The notes under the pieces were generated by a model that did not search any database, was not told the origin of the DNA, and worked only from the letters and a program-made list of their open reading frames with translations. Below, piece after piece: positions 8,255-20,595 of a stretch of 64,000 nt of DNA (positions within the stretch are counted from its first letter, which is position 1; the number at the start of each line of letters is the position of its first letter). Made by a program: the position numbers and the translations under genes. Source of the DNA: Micromonospora lupini (lineage in GTDB: Bacteria > Actinomycetota > Actinomycetes > Mycobacteriales > Micromonosporaceae); NCBI RefSeq assembly GCF_026342015.1, contig NZ_JAPENL010000002.1, forward strand, positions 2,361,001-2,425,000. The letters are read 5' to 3'.

Positions 8255-8260
8255 TAGGCT
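8255..8260 (+). promoter_or_regulatory. Probable mfd -10 box
   Basis: TAGGCT. Transcription is predicted to start near 8267, leaving a leader of about 68 nt before the chosen mfd start. A GTG at 8268 is out of frame with mfd. Confidence 0.5.
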
Positions 8261-8334
8261 TGTTGGCGTGCACCCCCCGTCCGGCTGGACGAGGGGCCGC
8301 AGTCGTGTGCGTCGACTTCCCCGAAAGGTTTCCC

Positions 8335-11964
<3,630 letters not shown>

Positions 11965-12083
11965 GCACGGCGCCTCCGTCGTACCGGCAGGGCGCCGGTG
12001 CGGCGGAGCGCCGGGCCGGCGCGCGGCGGGTGGAGGTGGGGGGCGTCACAGCCCCGGGGTACTGGCGTGAGAGAGTGACGGTC

Positions 12084-12851
12084 ATGCGTGCTCGCCGTCT
12101 TGTCGCCGTCGCCACCGTGGCGGTCGGCATCGTCGCCCTCTCCGGTTGCCGTGCCGAGCCCGGTGTCGCCGCCTACGTCGGGGACCACCGCATCACCGAG
12201 GATGCGGTCACCGCCGTGCTGGACGACCTGCGGGCTAACAACCCGACGCCCCCGGCGGAGGACCCGTCCGCCGCCGCGCAGCCGCCCCTGCCCGGCCCGG
12301 CCCAGGTGGCCAGCGTGCTGGTGCTGGGCGAGGTGTGCGCGCGGGTGTCGAAGGAGAAGAACTACCAGCCGCGCGCCCAGGTGTCGCCCGAGCAGGCGGC
12401 CCAGCAGTTCGGGCTCGCGCCGGGCACCCGGTACGTGCGCTCGGTCGCCGAGCTCTACACCTGCCTGTCCGGGGTGCCGGCCGGCGAGGCGGTCGCCCCG
12501 ACCGACGAGGAGTTGGCCGACGTGATCGCGGCGGGTCGCAAGGCGGCCAAGATTCCGGCCAACGTGAGCGACGAGGACGCCGCCAGTCAGCTCGACGGCG
12601 AGCAGTCGCGCGATCAGTTGCGCGCCGCGCTCGCGACGCGCAGGTCGCTTGTCGAGGCGGTCAAGAGCTACGACGTGACGGTCAACCCCCGGTACCGGCC
12701 GCTTGAGTTCCCGGTGCTGACCTTCGAGGGCAACGCTCCCGCGGTCAGCGTTCCGCTGGGCGAGGCGGGTTCCGGCACGGTCACCGACGTCTCCACCCCG
12801 GACGCGACGCCGTCGAGCGGGAGCCCGGACGCCGAGGGCACGGCCAGCTGA
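12084..12851 (+). CDS. SurA N-terminal-like lipoprotein
   Basis: 255 aa. Residues 1-21 form a lipoprotein signal with lipobox LSGC at the end of a hydrophobic stretch, so the mature protein is anchored outside the membrane. The region after it (VAAYVGDHRITEDAVTAVLDDL) resembles the N-terminal domain of SurA/PrsA chaperones, without a recognisable parvulin domain. The C-terminus is Thr/Ser/Pro-rich and probably disordered. A GTG three codons upstream is an alternative start. It lies between mfd and mazG, with mazG starting 2 nt after its stop, so the two are co-transcribed. A role in folding secreted proteins is family inference. Confidence 0.82.
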   Translation: MRARRLVAVATVAVGIVALSGCRAEPGVAAYVGDHRITEDAVTAVLDDLRANNPTPPAEDPSAAAQPPLPGPAQVASVLVLGEVCARVSKEKNYQPRAQVSPEQAAQQFGLAPGTRYVRSVAELYTCLSGVPAGEAVAPTDEELADVIAAGRKAAKIPANVSDEDAASQLDGEQSRDQLRAALATRRSLVEAVKSYDVTVNPRYRPLEFPVLTFEGNAPAVSVPLGEAGSGTVTDVSTPDATPSSGSPDAEGTAS

Positions 12852-12853
12852 GC

Positions 12854-13840
12854 ATGACGGCACGGATCGTCCTGCTTGTCACCTCACCCCGCTTGCCGGC
12901 CGGCCTGCTGACCTCGGCCGCCTGGGACGTCGTACGCCAGCATCCGGTCCTGACGGGCGCGGAGAGCGAGTTGACGACGGCCGTGCGTCAGGCGGGCGCC
13001 GAGGTGACAGTCGTGGACGGCCCGGCGACACAGCCGCTGCTCGACACGGTGGCGGCGCACGGCGCGGCGGTCTGGTTGGCCGGCCCGGCCGGTGACGAGT
13101 CGCTGGCCCGGAGGCTCGGTCTGCGGCTGGCCCGGGAGCCGGGGCTGGCCGAGTTGGAGCTGATGTACGGCTCGTGGGACCCGCCGGGGGCCCGGCTGCT
13201 CGACGCGGTGGCCGTGCTGGACCGGCTGGCCTCGCCGGGTGGCGACCCGTGGAAGCGGGCGCAGACGCACCGCAGCCTCGCGGGCTACCTGCTGGAGGAG
13301 AGCTACGAGGCGTACGACGCGATGATCGCGGACGACACCGACTCGCTGCGTGAGGAGTTGGGCGACGTGCTGTTGCAGGTGGTCCTGCATGCCCGGCTCG
13401 CGGAGGAGCTGCCCGAGGGCGAGCGGTGGACCATCGACGACGTGGCGGGTGGCCTGGTCGACAAGATGATCCGGCGCAATCCGCACGTCTTCGCCGGCGC
13501 CCAGGCGGGCACGCTGGACGAGATCACCGCCAACTGGGAGCGGATCAAGCGGGCCGAGAAGGCGCGCGATTCCGTCCTGGACGGTGTGGCGTTCAGCCAA
13601 CCCGCCCTGGCCCTGGCCGCGCAGATCCTGGACCGCGCAGCCCGCAACGGCATCGAGGTCCCCCCTCCGCCGCCCGAAACGCAGACGGATCCCGAAGCGA
13701 AACTGGGCGCAAGCCTGCTGGCCACCGTGGTCGCCGCCCGCAAAGAGGGCATCGACCCGGAATCGGCCCTCCGCCGAACAACCCTGGCCCACGCCGAAGC
13801 AATCCGGGCCGCCGAAAAGCCACCCACCGACCCCCGCTGA
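12854..13840 (+). CDS. mazG: Nucleoside triphosphate pyrophosphohydrolase MazG
   Basis: 328 aa. The MazG domain lies in the middle (about 125-250), with the metal-binding helices LLEESYEAYDAM (Glu148, Glu149, Glu152) and LREELGDVLLQ (ending at Asp171), and the conserved RRNPHVF. It hydrolyses damaged or non-canonical NTPs to NMP and pyrophosphate, protecting the nucleotide pool. The N-terminal 110 residues are the actinobacterial extension. The C-terminal 60 residues are Pro- and Ala-rich; the coding sequence runs into a C-rich tandem repeat at 13825-13875. It is placed directly after the lipoprotein gene. Confidence 0.93.
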   Translation: MTARIVLLVTSPRLPAGLLTSAAWDVVRQHPVLTGAESELTTAVRQAGAEVTVVDGPATQPLLDTVAAHGAAVWLAGPAGDESLARRLGLRLAREPGLAELELMYGSWDPPGARLLDAVAVLDRLASPGGDPWKRAQTHRSLAGYLLEESYEAYDAMIADDTDSLREELGDVLLQVVLHARLAEELPEGERWTIDDVAGGLVDKMIRRNPHVFAGAQAGTLDEITANWERIKRAEKARDSVLDGVAFSQPALALAAQILDRAARNGIEVPPPPPETQTDPEAKLGASLLATVVAARKEGIDPESALRRTTLAHAEAIRAAEKPPTDPR

Positions 13841-13874
13841 CCCCCACCAACCCCCACCGACCCCCGCCGACCCG

Positions 13875-13936
13875 CGGTGATCAAGAGGTTTGGGTCAGAA
13901 TCCGGCCCGGGAGTGACGCAAAGCTCTTGATCACCG
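13875..13936. repeat. Palindromic intergenic repeat (GGTGATCAAGAG type)
   Basis: Arms CGGTGATCAAGAGGTTTG... (13875-13898) and ...GCTCTTGATCACCG (13913-13936) match at 21 of 24 positions when inverted. It sits between mazG and the DUF885 gene and has no coding content. Confidence 0.75.
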
Positions 13937-13957
13937 AGGTGGGCGCGGAGGGATCGG

Positions 13958-13963
13958 TAGGGT
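13958..13963 (+). promoter_or_regulatory. -10 box of leaderless DUF885 gene
   Basis: TAGGGT, 6 nt before the GTG at 13970. Confidence 0.55.
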
Positions 13964-13969
13964 GGGTTG

Positions 13970-15589
13970 GTGGAGGAGTTCGGGGTACTTGCGGAGCGGG
14001 TTGTCGAGGCACTGCTGGAGTCGCGGCCTGGGGTCGCCACCGCTGCCGGGGATCATCGGTTCGACTCTCGGCTTCCGGATTTCTCCGTCGACGCGGTTGC
14101 CGCCGACCGGGTGATGCTCTCCGACGCGGCGAACGCTTTGTCCGAACTGGACCCCGACTCGCTCGACGTCGACGAACAGGTCGATCACGCGCTGCTCACC
14201 TCATTCGTGGACCGGGAGCTGTTCGAGCTGACCGAGATCCGGTCGCACGAGTGGGACCCGCTGCACCACAACCCCGGCCCGCTGCTGCACCCGTTGCTGG
14301 CCCGCCCGTACGCCCCGGCCGAGGTGCGGTTGACGCAGTTGGCCGGCCGGCTCGCCGCCGTACCGGATGCCCTCGCCACCGCCCGCGCGACGCTGCGGGA
14401 CATGCCGCGGATCCACGCCGAGACGGCGGTCGGGCAGTTCACCGGCACGGCCGCGCTGATCCGCGACGAGCTGCCGGGGCTGATCGCCCAGGCGCCGGGC
14501 GGCCTCGACGAGGTCGAGCCGGCGGCCACCGCCGCGATCGCCGCGCTTGACGAGTTCGTCGCCTGGCTGCGTGCCGGCCTGGCCGCCGACGCGGGCCCCG
14601 GCCGCGACCCGCGACTGGGCCGTCGCCGCTGGGAGGCGCGGCTCTGGCACACCCTCGACACCGAGCTGGGGGCCGCCGAGATCCAGCGCCGCGCCTGGGC
14701 CAACCTGGACCGGGTGACCGCCGAGATCCGTGCGGCGGCCGTCGAGCTGGTCGGTGGGCCGGCCGACGACGCGACGGTACGCCGGGCGCTTGACGTGCTG
14801 GCCGCCGAGCACCCGGACAACTCGACGATCGTCGAGCTGGCCGGGGTGACCCTGGACGAGGCGACCGACTTCGTCCGCACCCACGACCTGGTCACTCTTG
14901 TCGACGACAGGTGCGTGATCCAGGAGATGCCGGAGTTCGCGCGGGGCGTGGCGGTGGCGTACTGCGACTCGCCCGGCCCGCTGGAGACCGCCCCGGTGCC
15001 GACCTTCTACTGCATCGCGCCCACCCCGGCGGACTGGTCGGCGCGGCGCGTGGACTCCTTCTATCGCGAATACAACGATCACATGGTCCGCAACCTGACA
15101 GTGCACGAGGCGATGCCCGGCCACTTCCTCCAGCTCGCCCACGCCCGGCGGCACGTCGGCGGTACGCGGGCGCGGGCACTGGCCCGGTCCGGCCCGTTCG
15201 TCGAGGGCTGGGCGGTGTACGCCGAGGAGTTGATGGCCGGGCTCGGCTTCGGTGGCCTGCCGGTGCGGTTGCAGCAGCTCAAGATGCAGCTCCGCATGAC
15301 AATCAACGCGCTGCTCGACCAGTTGGTGCACGCCGAGGAGCTGCCCGAGGCCGAGGCGATGGCGTTGATGACCGGGCGGGGCTTCCAGGAGGAGGGCGAG
15401 GCCGCCGGCAAGTGGCGCCGGTCGCTGCTCACCTCGACGCAGCTCTCCACCTACTTCGTGGGGTACAGCGAGGTGGCCGAGATCGCCGGGGCCCGCCCGG
15501 ACGGGGTGTCGGTGCGTGACTGGCACGACGCGATGCTCGCCCAGGACTGCCCACCACCGCGCCACCTGCGCACGCTGCTGGGCATCTGA
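13970..15589 (+). CDS. DUF885 family putative metallopeptidase
   Basis: 539 aa, close to the family norm of 540-600. The zinc motif HEAMPGH starts at residue 379, followed by FVEGWAVYAEELM, which supplies the third ligand in this gluzincin-like family. There is no signal peptide, so it is cytoplasmic. The family is seen as carboxypeptidase- or dipeptidase-like, but few members have been studied and the substrate is unknown. The GTG start follows a TAGGGT box by 6 nt, and the open frame extends only one codon (TTG) further. It is convergent with the lipoprotein gene downstream, with only 7 nt between stop codons. Confidence 0.87.
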   Translation: MEEFGVLAERVVEALLESRPGVATAAGDHRFDSRLPDFSVDAVAADRVMLSDAANALSELDPDSLDVDEQVDHALLTSFVDRELFELTEIRSHEWDPLHHNPGPLLHPLLARPYAPAEVRLTQLAGRLAAVPDALATARATLRDMPRIHAETAVGQFTGTAALIRDELPGLIAQAPGGLDEVEPAATAAIAALDEFVAWLRAGLAADAGPGRDPRLGRRRWEARLWHTLDTELGAAEIQRRAWANLDRVTAEIRAAAVELVGGPADDATVRRALDVLAAEHPDNSTIVELAGVTLDEATDFVRTHDLVTLVDDRCVIQEMPEFARGVAVAYCDSPGPLETAPVPTFYCIAPTPADWSARRVDSFYREYNDHMVRNLTVHEAMPGHFLQLAHARRHVGGTRARALARSGPFVEGWAVYAEELMAGLGFGGLPVRLQQLKMQLRMTINALLDQLVHAEELPEAEAMALMTGRGFQEEGEAAGKWRRSLLTSTQLSTYFVGYSEVAEIAGARPDGVSVRDWHDAMLAQDCPPPRHLRTLLGI

Positions 15590-15596
15590 GCAGGCG

Positions 15597-16289
15597 TCAG
15601 GAGCCGCCCGGTCGGCGGTCCACCACGCCGGCCCCGGCGGGCGGGTCGAACGCGTTCTTCTCCACCGTCTCGGAGTAGCTGCTCAACGCCAGCTCCATCG
15701 GTTTGCCGTCGACCGAGCCGAGGAAGCTGCCGAGCACGCCCTCGGTGGTCACGCAGGCGCTGAAGTCGCCGTCCGAGCGCTGCACCTCGACGCAGGCGGC
15801 GTGGTGCCCCGCGACTGTGGTGTCGCTCTGCTTGATCACCGCCTGTGGGTCGAGCGCGGCGGCGGTCAGCAGCCCGACCACCACCGGTGGGGTGACGAGC
15901 CCCTGCTGGTTGGCCTCGGTGAACAGCGCCACGGTGGGCTTGCTGCCGGGGGTGGGTGGCGCGACGAGTGTGCACGCCGTCCGACCGTTGGTGGTCGTGC
16001 AGCGGGTGACGGCGTCCGGGGTGACGGTGAGCCGCCCACCCGGGTAGGTGTAGGCGGAGCGGGCCGGATCCTGCGCCTGCACGATCGCTGCGGTCTGGCC
16101 GCCGGGCAGTTGGTAGTCGGCCGAGTAGGTCAACTCCAACGCCCGGTCGAGGCGCGCGGCGAGGTCGTTGACGAGATCCGAGCGACCCATGGCGCTTCCG
16201 GCGTCCTCGAAAGTCTGACAGCCGGTGACCGTGAGCGACGCGATGACCGACACGGCGAGCATGCGGAGGGTGGTCGAGGCGGCGGGCAT
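15597..16289 (-). CDS. Putative lipoprotein of unknown function
   Basis: 230 aa. The first 24 residues form a lipoprotein signal ending in lipobox TVTGC, so the protein should be tethered to the outer face of the membrane. The mature part contains no motif I recognise. It has paired cysteines (RCTTTNGRTACTL; AACVEVQ and FSACVTTEG), suggesting two disulphides in a compact beta-rich domain. The start has CAGGCT 7 nt upstream and no ribosome-binding site, so leaderless translation is likely. It diverges from eno. Confidence 0.75.
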   Translation of the reverse strand: MPAASTTLRMLAVSVIASLTVTGCQTFEDAGSAMGRSDLVNDLAARLDRALELTYSADYQLPGGQTAAIVQAQDPARSAYTYPGGRLTVTPDAVTRCTTTNGRTACTLVAPPTPGSKPTVALFTEANQQGLVTPPVVVGLLTAAALDPQAVIKQSDTTVAGHHAACVEVQRSDGDFSACVTTEGVLGSFLGSVDGKPMELALSSYSETVEKNAFDPPAGAGVVDRRPGGS

Positions 16290-16502
16290 GCCGACCAGCC
16301 TGGTGGATCAAGTCGGCGCAGCGCAAACCCGTTGCCGGTTGACGCCCGGAAATCCGGGAATGTCCGTCAACGCGGGGCGACTCGGGTGCGCGGGCGACGC
16401 CGTGCCCGATCCCGCCGCCCGATACGCTGCGTTCAACACCTGCCTCAGCCGCACCGTCGCGGCCCACCCACGGACCGGATCACAACAACGAGGAGCGACT
16501 CA

Positions 16503-17786
16503 GTGGCAACCATCGAGGGAATCGTCGCCCGGGAGATTCTCGACTCGCGGGGCAACCCGACGGTCGAGGTCGAGGTCGGCCTGGACGACGGCACGGTGGC
16601 CCGCGCCGCAGTGCCCTCCGGCGCCTCCACCGGCGCGTTCGAAGCGATCGAGCTGCGCGACGGTGACGCCGACCGCTACCAGGGCAAGGGCGTGGAGAAG
16701 GCGGTCTCCAACGTCGAAGACAAGATCGTCGACCAGATCATCGGGTACGAGGCCAGCGAGCAGCGGCTCATCGACCAGAAGATGCTCGACATCGACGGCA
16801 CCGACAGCAAGTCGGAGCTGGGCGCGAACGCCATCCTCGGGGTCTCCCTGGCGGTGGCGAAGGCGGCTGCCGGCAGTGCCGAGCTGAGCCTCTTCCGCTA
16901 CCTTGGCGGCCCGAACGCGCACCTGCTGCCGGTGCCGATGATGAACATCCTCAACGGTGGGGCGCACGCCGACTCCAACGTCGACATCCAGGAGTTCATG
17001 GTCGCGCCGATCGGTGCGCCCACCTTCCGCGAGGCGCTGCGCTCGGGCGCGGAGGTCTACCACGCGCTGAAGTCGGTGCTGAAGAAGAAGGGCCTGTCGA
17101 CCGGGCTCGGCGACGAGGGTGGCTTCGCCCCGAACCTGCCGACAAACGCGGCTGCCCTGGACCTGATCTCCGAGGCGGTCGAGAAGGCCGGTTACCGGCT
17201 CGGCACCGACATCGTGTTCGCCCTCGACGTGGCGGCCACGGAGTTCTTCGACAACGGCACCTACACCTTCGAGGGCGCCGCGAAGTCCGCCGAGGAGATG
17301 AGCAACTACTACACCAAGCTGGCCGGTGACTACCCGATCGTGTCGATCGAGGACCCGCTGGCGGAGGACGACTGGACCGGCTGGCAGACGCTCACCGCGT
17401 CGATCGGCGACCGGGTGCAGATCGTCGGCGACGACCTGTTCGTGACCAACCCGCAGCGCATCGCCCGCGGCATCGCGGAGAAGGCGGCAAACGCGGTCCT
17501 GGTCAAGGTCAACCAGATCGGTTCGCTCACCGAGACCCTGGACGCGGTGGACCTGGCCCACCGGGCCGGCTTCAAGTGCATGATGAGCCACCGCTCCGGC
17601 GAGACCGAGGACACCACAATCGCCGACCTGGCGGTGGCCACCGGCTGCGGCCAGATCAAGACCGGCGCGCCGGCCCGCTCGGACCGCGTCGCGAAGTACA
17701 ACCAGCTGCTCCGGATCGAGGAGGAGCTGGCCGACGCGGCGCGCTACGCGGGCGCGGGCGCGTTCCCGCGTTACCGTTCGGCCTGA
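16503..17786 (+). CDS. eno: Enolase
   Basis: 427 aa from a GTG with GGAG 7 nt upstream. It interconverts 2-phosphoglycerate and phosphoenolpyruvate in glycolysis. Family signatures are intact: SGASTGAFEA substrate loop, GDEGGFAPN, the metal ligands in FALDVAATEF and SIEDPLAEDD, the catalytic lysine in LVKVNQIGSLTET, and SHRSGETEDT. A possible -10 box, TACGCT, lies at 16423-16428, giving a leader of about 70 nt. A strong hairpin follows the gene. eno-ftsB-DUF501-ppx is a conserved actinobacterial order; here other genes separate ppx from DUF501. Confidence 0.98.
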   Translation: MATIEGIVAREILDSRGNPTVEVEVGLDDGTVARAAVPSGASTGAFEAIELRDGDADRYQGKGVEKAVSNVEDKIVDQIIGYEASEQRLIDQKMLDIDGTDSKSELGANAILGVSLAVAKAAAGSAELSLFRYLGGPNAHLLPVPMMNILNGGAHADSNVDIQEFMVAPIGAPTFREALRSGAEVYHALKSVLKKKGLSTGLGDEGGFAPNLPTNAAALDLISEAVEKAGYRLGTDIVFALDVAATEFFDNGTYTFEGAAKSAEEMSNYYTKLAGDYPIVSIEDPLAEDDWTGWQTLTASIGDRVQIVGDDLFVTNPQRIARGIAEKAANAVLVKVNQIGSLTETLDAVDLAHRAGFKCMMSHRSGETEDTTIADLAVATGCGQIKTGAPARSDRVAKYNQLLRIEEELADAARYAGAGAFPRYRSA

Positions 17787-17792
17787 GAGATT

Positions 17793-17829
17793 GTCGGGAA
17801 GCCCCGCAGCGGCCCTGGGGCTTCCCGAC
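17793..17829 (+). terminator. Terminator of eno
   Basis: Perfect 13-bp stem GTCGGGAAGCCCC / GGGGCTTCCCGAC with an 11-nt loop, 6 nt after the eno stop codon. Confidence 0.8.
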
Positions 17830-17846
17830 GAACTCGGCAACACTCG

Positions 17847-17852
17847 TAGCCT
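17847..17852 (+). promoter_or_regulatory. Probable -10 box for ftsB operon
   Basis: TAGCCT between the eno terminator and the ftsB ribosome-binding site, so the cluster after eno probably has its own promoter. Confidence 0.45.
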
Positions 17853-17870
17853 CGGGGGAGGGGTGTGACG

Positions 17871-18509
17871 ATGCAGCGCCGCACACCGGGTGGTCAACGT
17901 CCCGCCCGCCGACCTGGTCAGGCCGGCCGGCCGGGTGCTGGCCGGACCACCCGCGGTGCGCTCCGGGACGCCGGCGTACGCGCCGAACCGCGCGGCGCCG
18001 CCGGTCGGGCGCCGGGCGCGGTCCGGGGCGCCGAGGGCGTACGTTCCGCGAACCGTCCGGCGGCTGCCCGGCGTACGGCCTCGGGCGGCGCCGTGAAGCG
18101 CCTCGCCGCACCCCATCCCCGTCGCTTCACCGGCCGGGCCACGGTGCTCTGCGCGGTGCTTATCGCGCTCGCCCTTGCGTACACCTACCCGGTGCGCGTC
18201 TACCTGGACCAGCAGGCCGACATCGAGCGGATGGAGGCCGCCCAGGCGGCGCAGGAGGAGGAGATCGCCAAGCTGGCCGCGGAAGCGGCCAAGTGGCAGG
18301 ACGACGAGTACATCACCACGCAGGTTCGGGAGCGGTTCTTCATGGGCCGGCCGGGCGAGAAGATGATGGTGGTGCTGAACGACCCGGAGGGCGCCGCCCG
18401 CGACGCCGGGAAATCGCCCGGCTCGGCCGCCCCGGCCGGTCCGACGACCTGGTACGACACGCTCTGGTCGAGTGTGCGGGCAGCGGACAGCCAGCAACCG
18501 GGCAAGTGA
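17871..18509 (+). CDS. ftsB: FtsB/DivIC-like septum formation initiator
   Basis: 212 aa. The start is the ATG about 8 nt after a GGGGGAGGG stretch; a GTG two codons earlier sits too close to it. The first 85 residues are an Arg/Gly/Ala/Pro-rich cytoplasmic tail. One membrane helix (about 92-108) follows, then a coiled coil (LDQQADIERMEAAQAAQEEE region) and a short C-terminal part with ERFFMGRPGEK. This is the bitopic DivIC/FtsB layout of the divisome complex with FtsL and FtsQ. The position after eno and before DUF501 is the conserved actinobacterial one. Confidence 0.9.
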   Translation: MQRRTPGGQRPARRPGQAGRPGAGRTTRGALRDAGVRAEPRGAAGRAPGAVRGAEGVRSANRPAAARRTASGGAVKRLAAPHPRRFTGRATVLCAVLIALALAYTYPVRVYLDQQADIERMEAAQAAQEEEIAKLAAEAAKWQDDEYITTQVRERFFMGRPGEKMMVVLNDPEGAARDAGKSPGSAAPAGPTTWYDTLWSSVRAADSQQPGK

Positions 18510-18543
18510 GCCACCGACCAGCACACCAGGAGAGACGAGCACC

Positions 18544-19101
18544 GTGACTGTCGCACCACCGCCGGAGTCGGCGGCGGATTCCGTACCCCTGCCGCAGCGG
18601 GAGCCGGCCACCGAGGCCGACCTGGCCGTGGTGGCGGCGCAGCTCGGCCGGACGCCCCGGGGCACCCGGGCGGTGGCCCACCGCTGCCCGTGCGGCCTGC
18701 CCGACGTGGTGGAGACGACACCCCGCCTCGCCGACGGCACCCCGTTCCCGACGCTGTACTACCTGACCTGCCCCCGGGCCACCGCAGCGTGCAGCCGGCT
18801 GGAGTCGGCCGGGCTGATGAAGGAGATGGCCGACCGGCTGTCGACGGATCCGGAGCTGGCCGCCCACTACCGGGCAGCGCACGAGGACTACCTGGCCCGC
18901 CGGGAGGCGGTCGGTGAGGTGCCGGAGATCGCGGGCATCTCCGCCGGTGGGATGCCGGGCCGGGTGAAGTGCCTGCACGTGCACCTCGGCCACGCCCTGG
19001 GCGCCGGCCCCGGCGTGAACCCGTTCGGTGACGAGACGTTGGCGCTTGTCGAGCCCTGGTGGGCGAGCGGCCCGTGCGTCGACGTGTCCCCCACGGAATG
19101 A
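18544..19101 (+). CDS. DUF501 domain protein
   Basis: 185 aa from a GTG with GGAGAG 9 nt upstream. The family signature is a Cys-rich early part (HRCPCGLPDVV, then YLTCPRA and ACSRLES) and a conserved end (MPGRVKCLHVHLGHAL and GVNPFGDE). These cysteines and histidines could bind a metal. The family occurs almost only in actinobacteria, next to ftsB and ppx; its biochemical role is unknown. It overlaps argA by 4 nt, so the two are translationally coupled. Confidence 0.9.
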   Translation: MTVAPPPESAADSVPLPQREPATEADLAVVAAQLGRTPRGTRAVAHRCPCGLPDVVETTPRLADGTPFPTLYYLTCPRATAACSRLESAGLMKEMADRLSTDPELAAHYRAAHEDYLARREAVGEVPEIAGISAGGMPGRVKCLHVHLGHALGAGPGVNPFGDETLALVEPWWASGPCVDVSPTE

Positions 19102-19619
19102 CCACGCAGGCCGAGGGGCGGATCCTGGTGCGGCGGGCCCGCACCGAGGATGTGCGGGGCATCCGCCGGTTGGTCGACACGTACACCGACGACCGACGGT
19201 TGCTGAGCAAGGCCACCGTCACCCTCTACGAGGACGTGCAGGAGTTCCGGGTGGCGGTCCGGCCCGACGACGGCGTCGTGGTGGGCTGCGGGGCGTTGCA
19301 CGTGATGTGGGAGGACCTGGCCGAGATCCGCACGGTCGCCGTCGACCCGTCCTGTCATGGCCAGCGGATCGGGCGCCGGCTGGTGGGTGAGCTGATCGAC
19401 GCGGCCCGGGAGCTGGGTGTGGCGCGGATCTTCGCGCTCACCTTCGAGACCCGGTTCTTCGGCTCGTTCGGCTTCCGCGAGATCGACGGCGCTCCGGTGC
19501 CGCAGCCGGTCTACGAGCAGTTGCTGCGTTCGTACGACGAGGGTGTCGCGCAGTTCCTGGACCTGGAACGGGTCAAGCCGAACACGCTTGGCAACACCCG
19601 GATGCTGCTGCGCCTGTAG
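19098..19619 (+). CDS. argA: Amino-acid N-acetyltransferase (short ArgA, GNAT)
   Basis: 173 aa, the length of the short N-acetylglutamate synthase of mycobacteria (Rv2747 type). The GNAT fold is visible: motif A with the acetyl-CoA loop HGQRIGRRLVGELI (about 93-106), and ARIFALTFETRFFGSFGF, the diagnostic segment for this family. It would acetylate glutamate to start arginine synthesis, although short ArgA proteins may prefer glutamine. Its ATG overlaps the DUF501 stop, which is not the usual place for argA. It is convergent with the esterase gene, with 1 nt between stop codons. Confidence 0.82.
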   Translation: MTTQAEGRILVRRARTEDVRGIRRLVDTYTDDRRLLSKATVTLYEDVQEFRVAVRPDDGVVVGCGALHVMWEDLAEIRTVAVDPSCHGQRIGRRLVGELIDAARELGVARIFALTFETRFFGSFGFREIDGAPVPQPVYEQLLRSYDEGVAQFLDLERVKPNTLGNTRMLLRL

Positions 19620-19620
19620 C

Positions 19621-20496
19621 TCACGTGCGGCGGGGATGGCTGGTGAAGAAGTCCAGGATCAGGTCGGTGGCCGAAACACCCGCGGCGGGCGCGGCGAGCT
19701 GACCGGAGGTCGCCCCCGGCCAGCTGTGGCCCATGTCGGCGATGGTGTAGACGCTTACCTCGCTGCCGTCCGCGCACCGCGCCTCGGTCCGCGTCACCCT
19801 CGGCACCCCGGACGCCTTCGACGCCGGTGTGCACCGCAGCCGTTGCTGCCAGGTCTTGATGCCTGTCTGGAATCTCGGAGCGGCCTCGTCCTGACCGCCG
19901 ATGAAGGTGATCACGGAGACGGGCGACTTCGGCACGTAGCTCTCGTTCGTGGTCAGTGACCCGCTGAAGCCGCCGCTGACCACTCCGATCGCGGCGTACC
20001 TGCCGGTCGCCTCCACAGCGGCCCGGAAGCTCATGTCGCCGCCGTTGGAGATGCCTGTGAGAAAGACCCGGTTGGGGTCCGCCCGCCAGGTCTGCACCAG
20101 GTGGTCGGTGAGGGCGCTGAGGAAGCCGACGTCGTCCGCGTTGCCGCAGCAGGACAGCGCGTTGTAACCACCGTCCAGCCCGTCCGGGTAGGCGACCAGG
20201 ACGTTGTCCTTGTCGGCCCTGGCTTCCAGGCCCGCCAGGTCCCGCACCAGGTATCCCGACCCGGGGTAGAAGTGCAGCCCGATGATCAGCGCGGACGGTC
20301 GGCTCGGGTCGTAGCCGGGCGGGGCGTGCAGCAGGTAGGCGCGGTCGAGCCCGTTGTGCTTCAGGGTGAGCTGGTGGTCGCCCGGCGCCGGGCGTTCGCC
20401 CGGCGCGGAGGGGGCCGACGAGGGCTGCCCCCGCTCACAACCCGCCGCCATGACAAGGAGGCAGAGCCCCGTCAACACCGCCACCATTCGCCGCAC
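19621..20496 (-). CDS. LpqC-like lipoprotein esterase (PHB depolymerase / CE1 fold)
   Basis: About 291 aa from a GTG at 20496, with a G-rich ribosome-binding site 8 nt upstream; an ATG at 20487 or a GTG at 20505 are alternatives. The lipoprotein signal ends in lipobox MAAGC. The alpha/beta hydrolase triad is visible: Ser in GISNGG, Asp in FIGGQDEAAP and His in GHSWPG. Paired cysteines (SCCGN) lie near the active site, as in CE1 feruloyl and acetyl-xylan esterases and polyhydroxybutyrate depolymerases. It would hydrolyse an ester outside the cell; the substrate is unresolved. It diverges from the ArsR-type regulator gene, 99 bp away. Confidence 0.85.
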   Translation of the reverse strand: MRRMVAVLTGLCLLVMAAGCERGQPSSAPSAPGERPAPGDHQLTLKHNGLDRAYLLHAPPGYDPSRPSALIIGLHFYPGSGYLVRDLAGLEARADKDNVLVAYPDGLDGGYNALSCCGNADDVGFLSALTDHLVQTWRADPNRVFLTGISNGGDMSFRAAVEATGRYAAIGVVSGGFSGSLTTNESYVPKSPVSVITFIGGQDEAAPRFQTGIKTWQQRLRCTPASKASGVPRVTRTEARCADGSEVSVYTIADMGHSWPGATSGQLAAPAAGVSATDLILDFFTSHPRRT

Positions 20497-20595
20497 GCCG
20501 GCCACCCCCCCGTCGACCCCGCCGTCCACACTGGATGGGCCTGGCCCGCGCATCAACCCTTTCGGTCCTGGCCGAAGGCGGGCAGGCTGTCTCCC

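Noticed and set aside
16500..18740. Open frame of 746 codons opposite eno and ftsB
   Set aside because: Mirror of the strongly conserved enolase gene; composition is non-protein-like.
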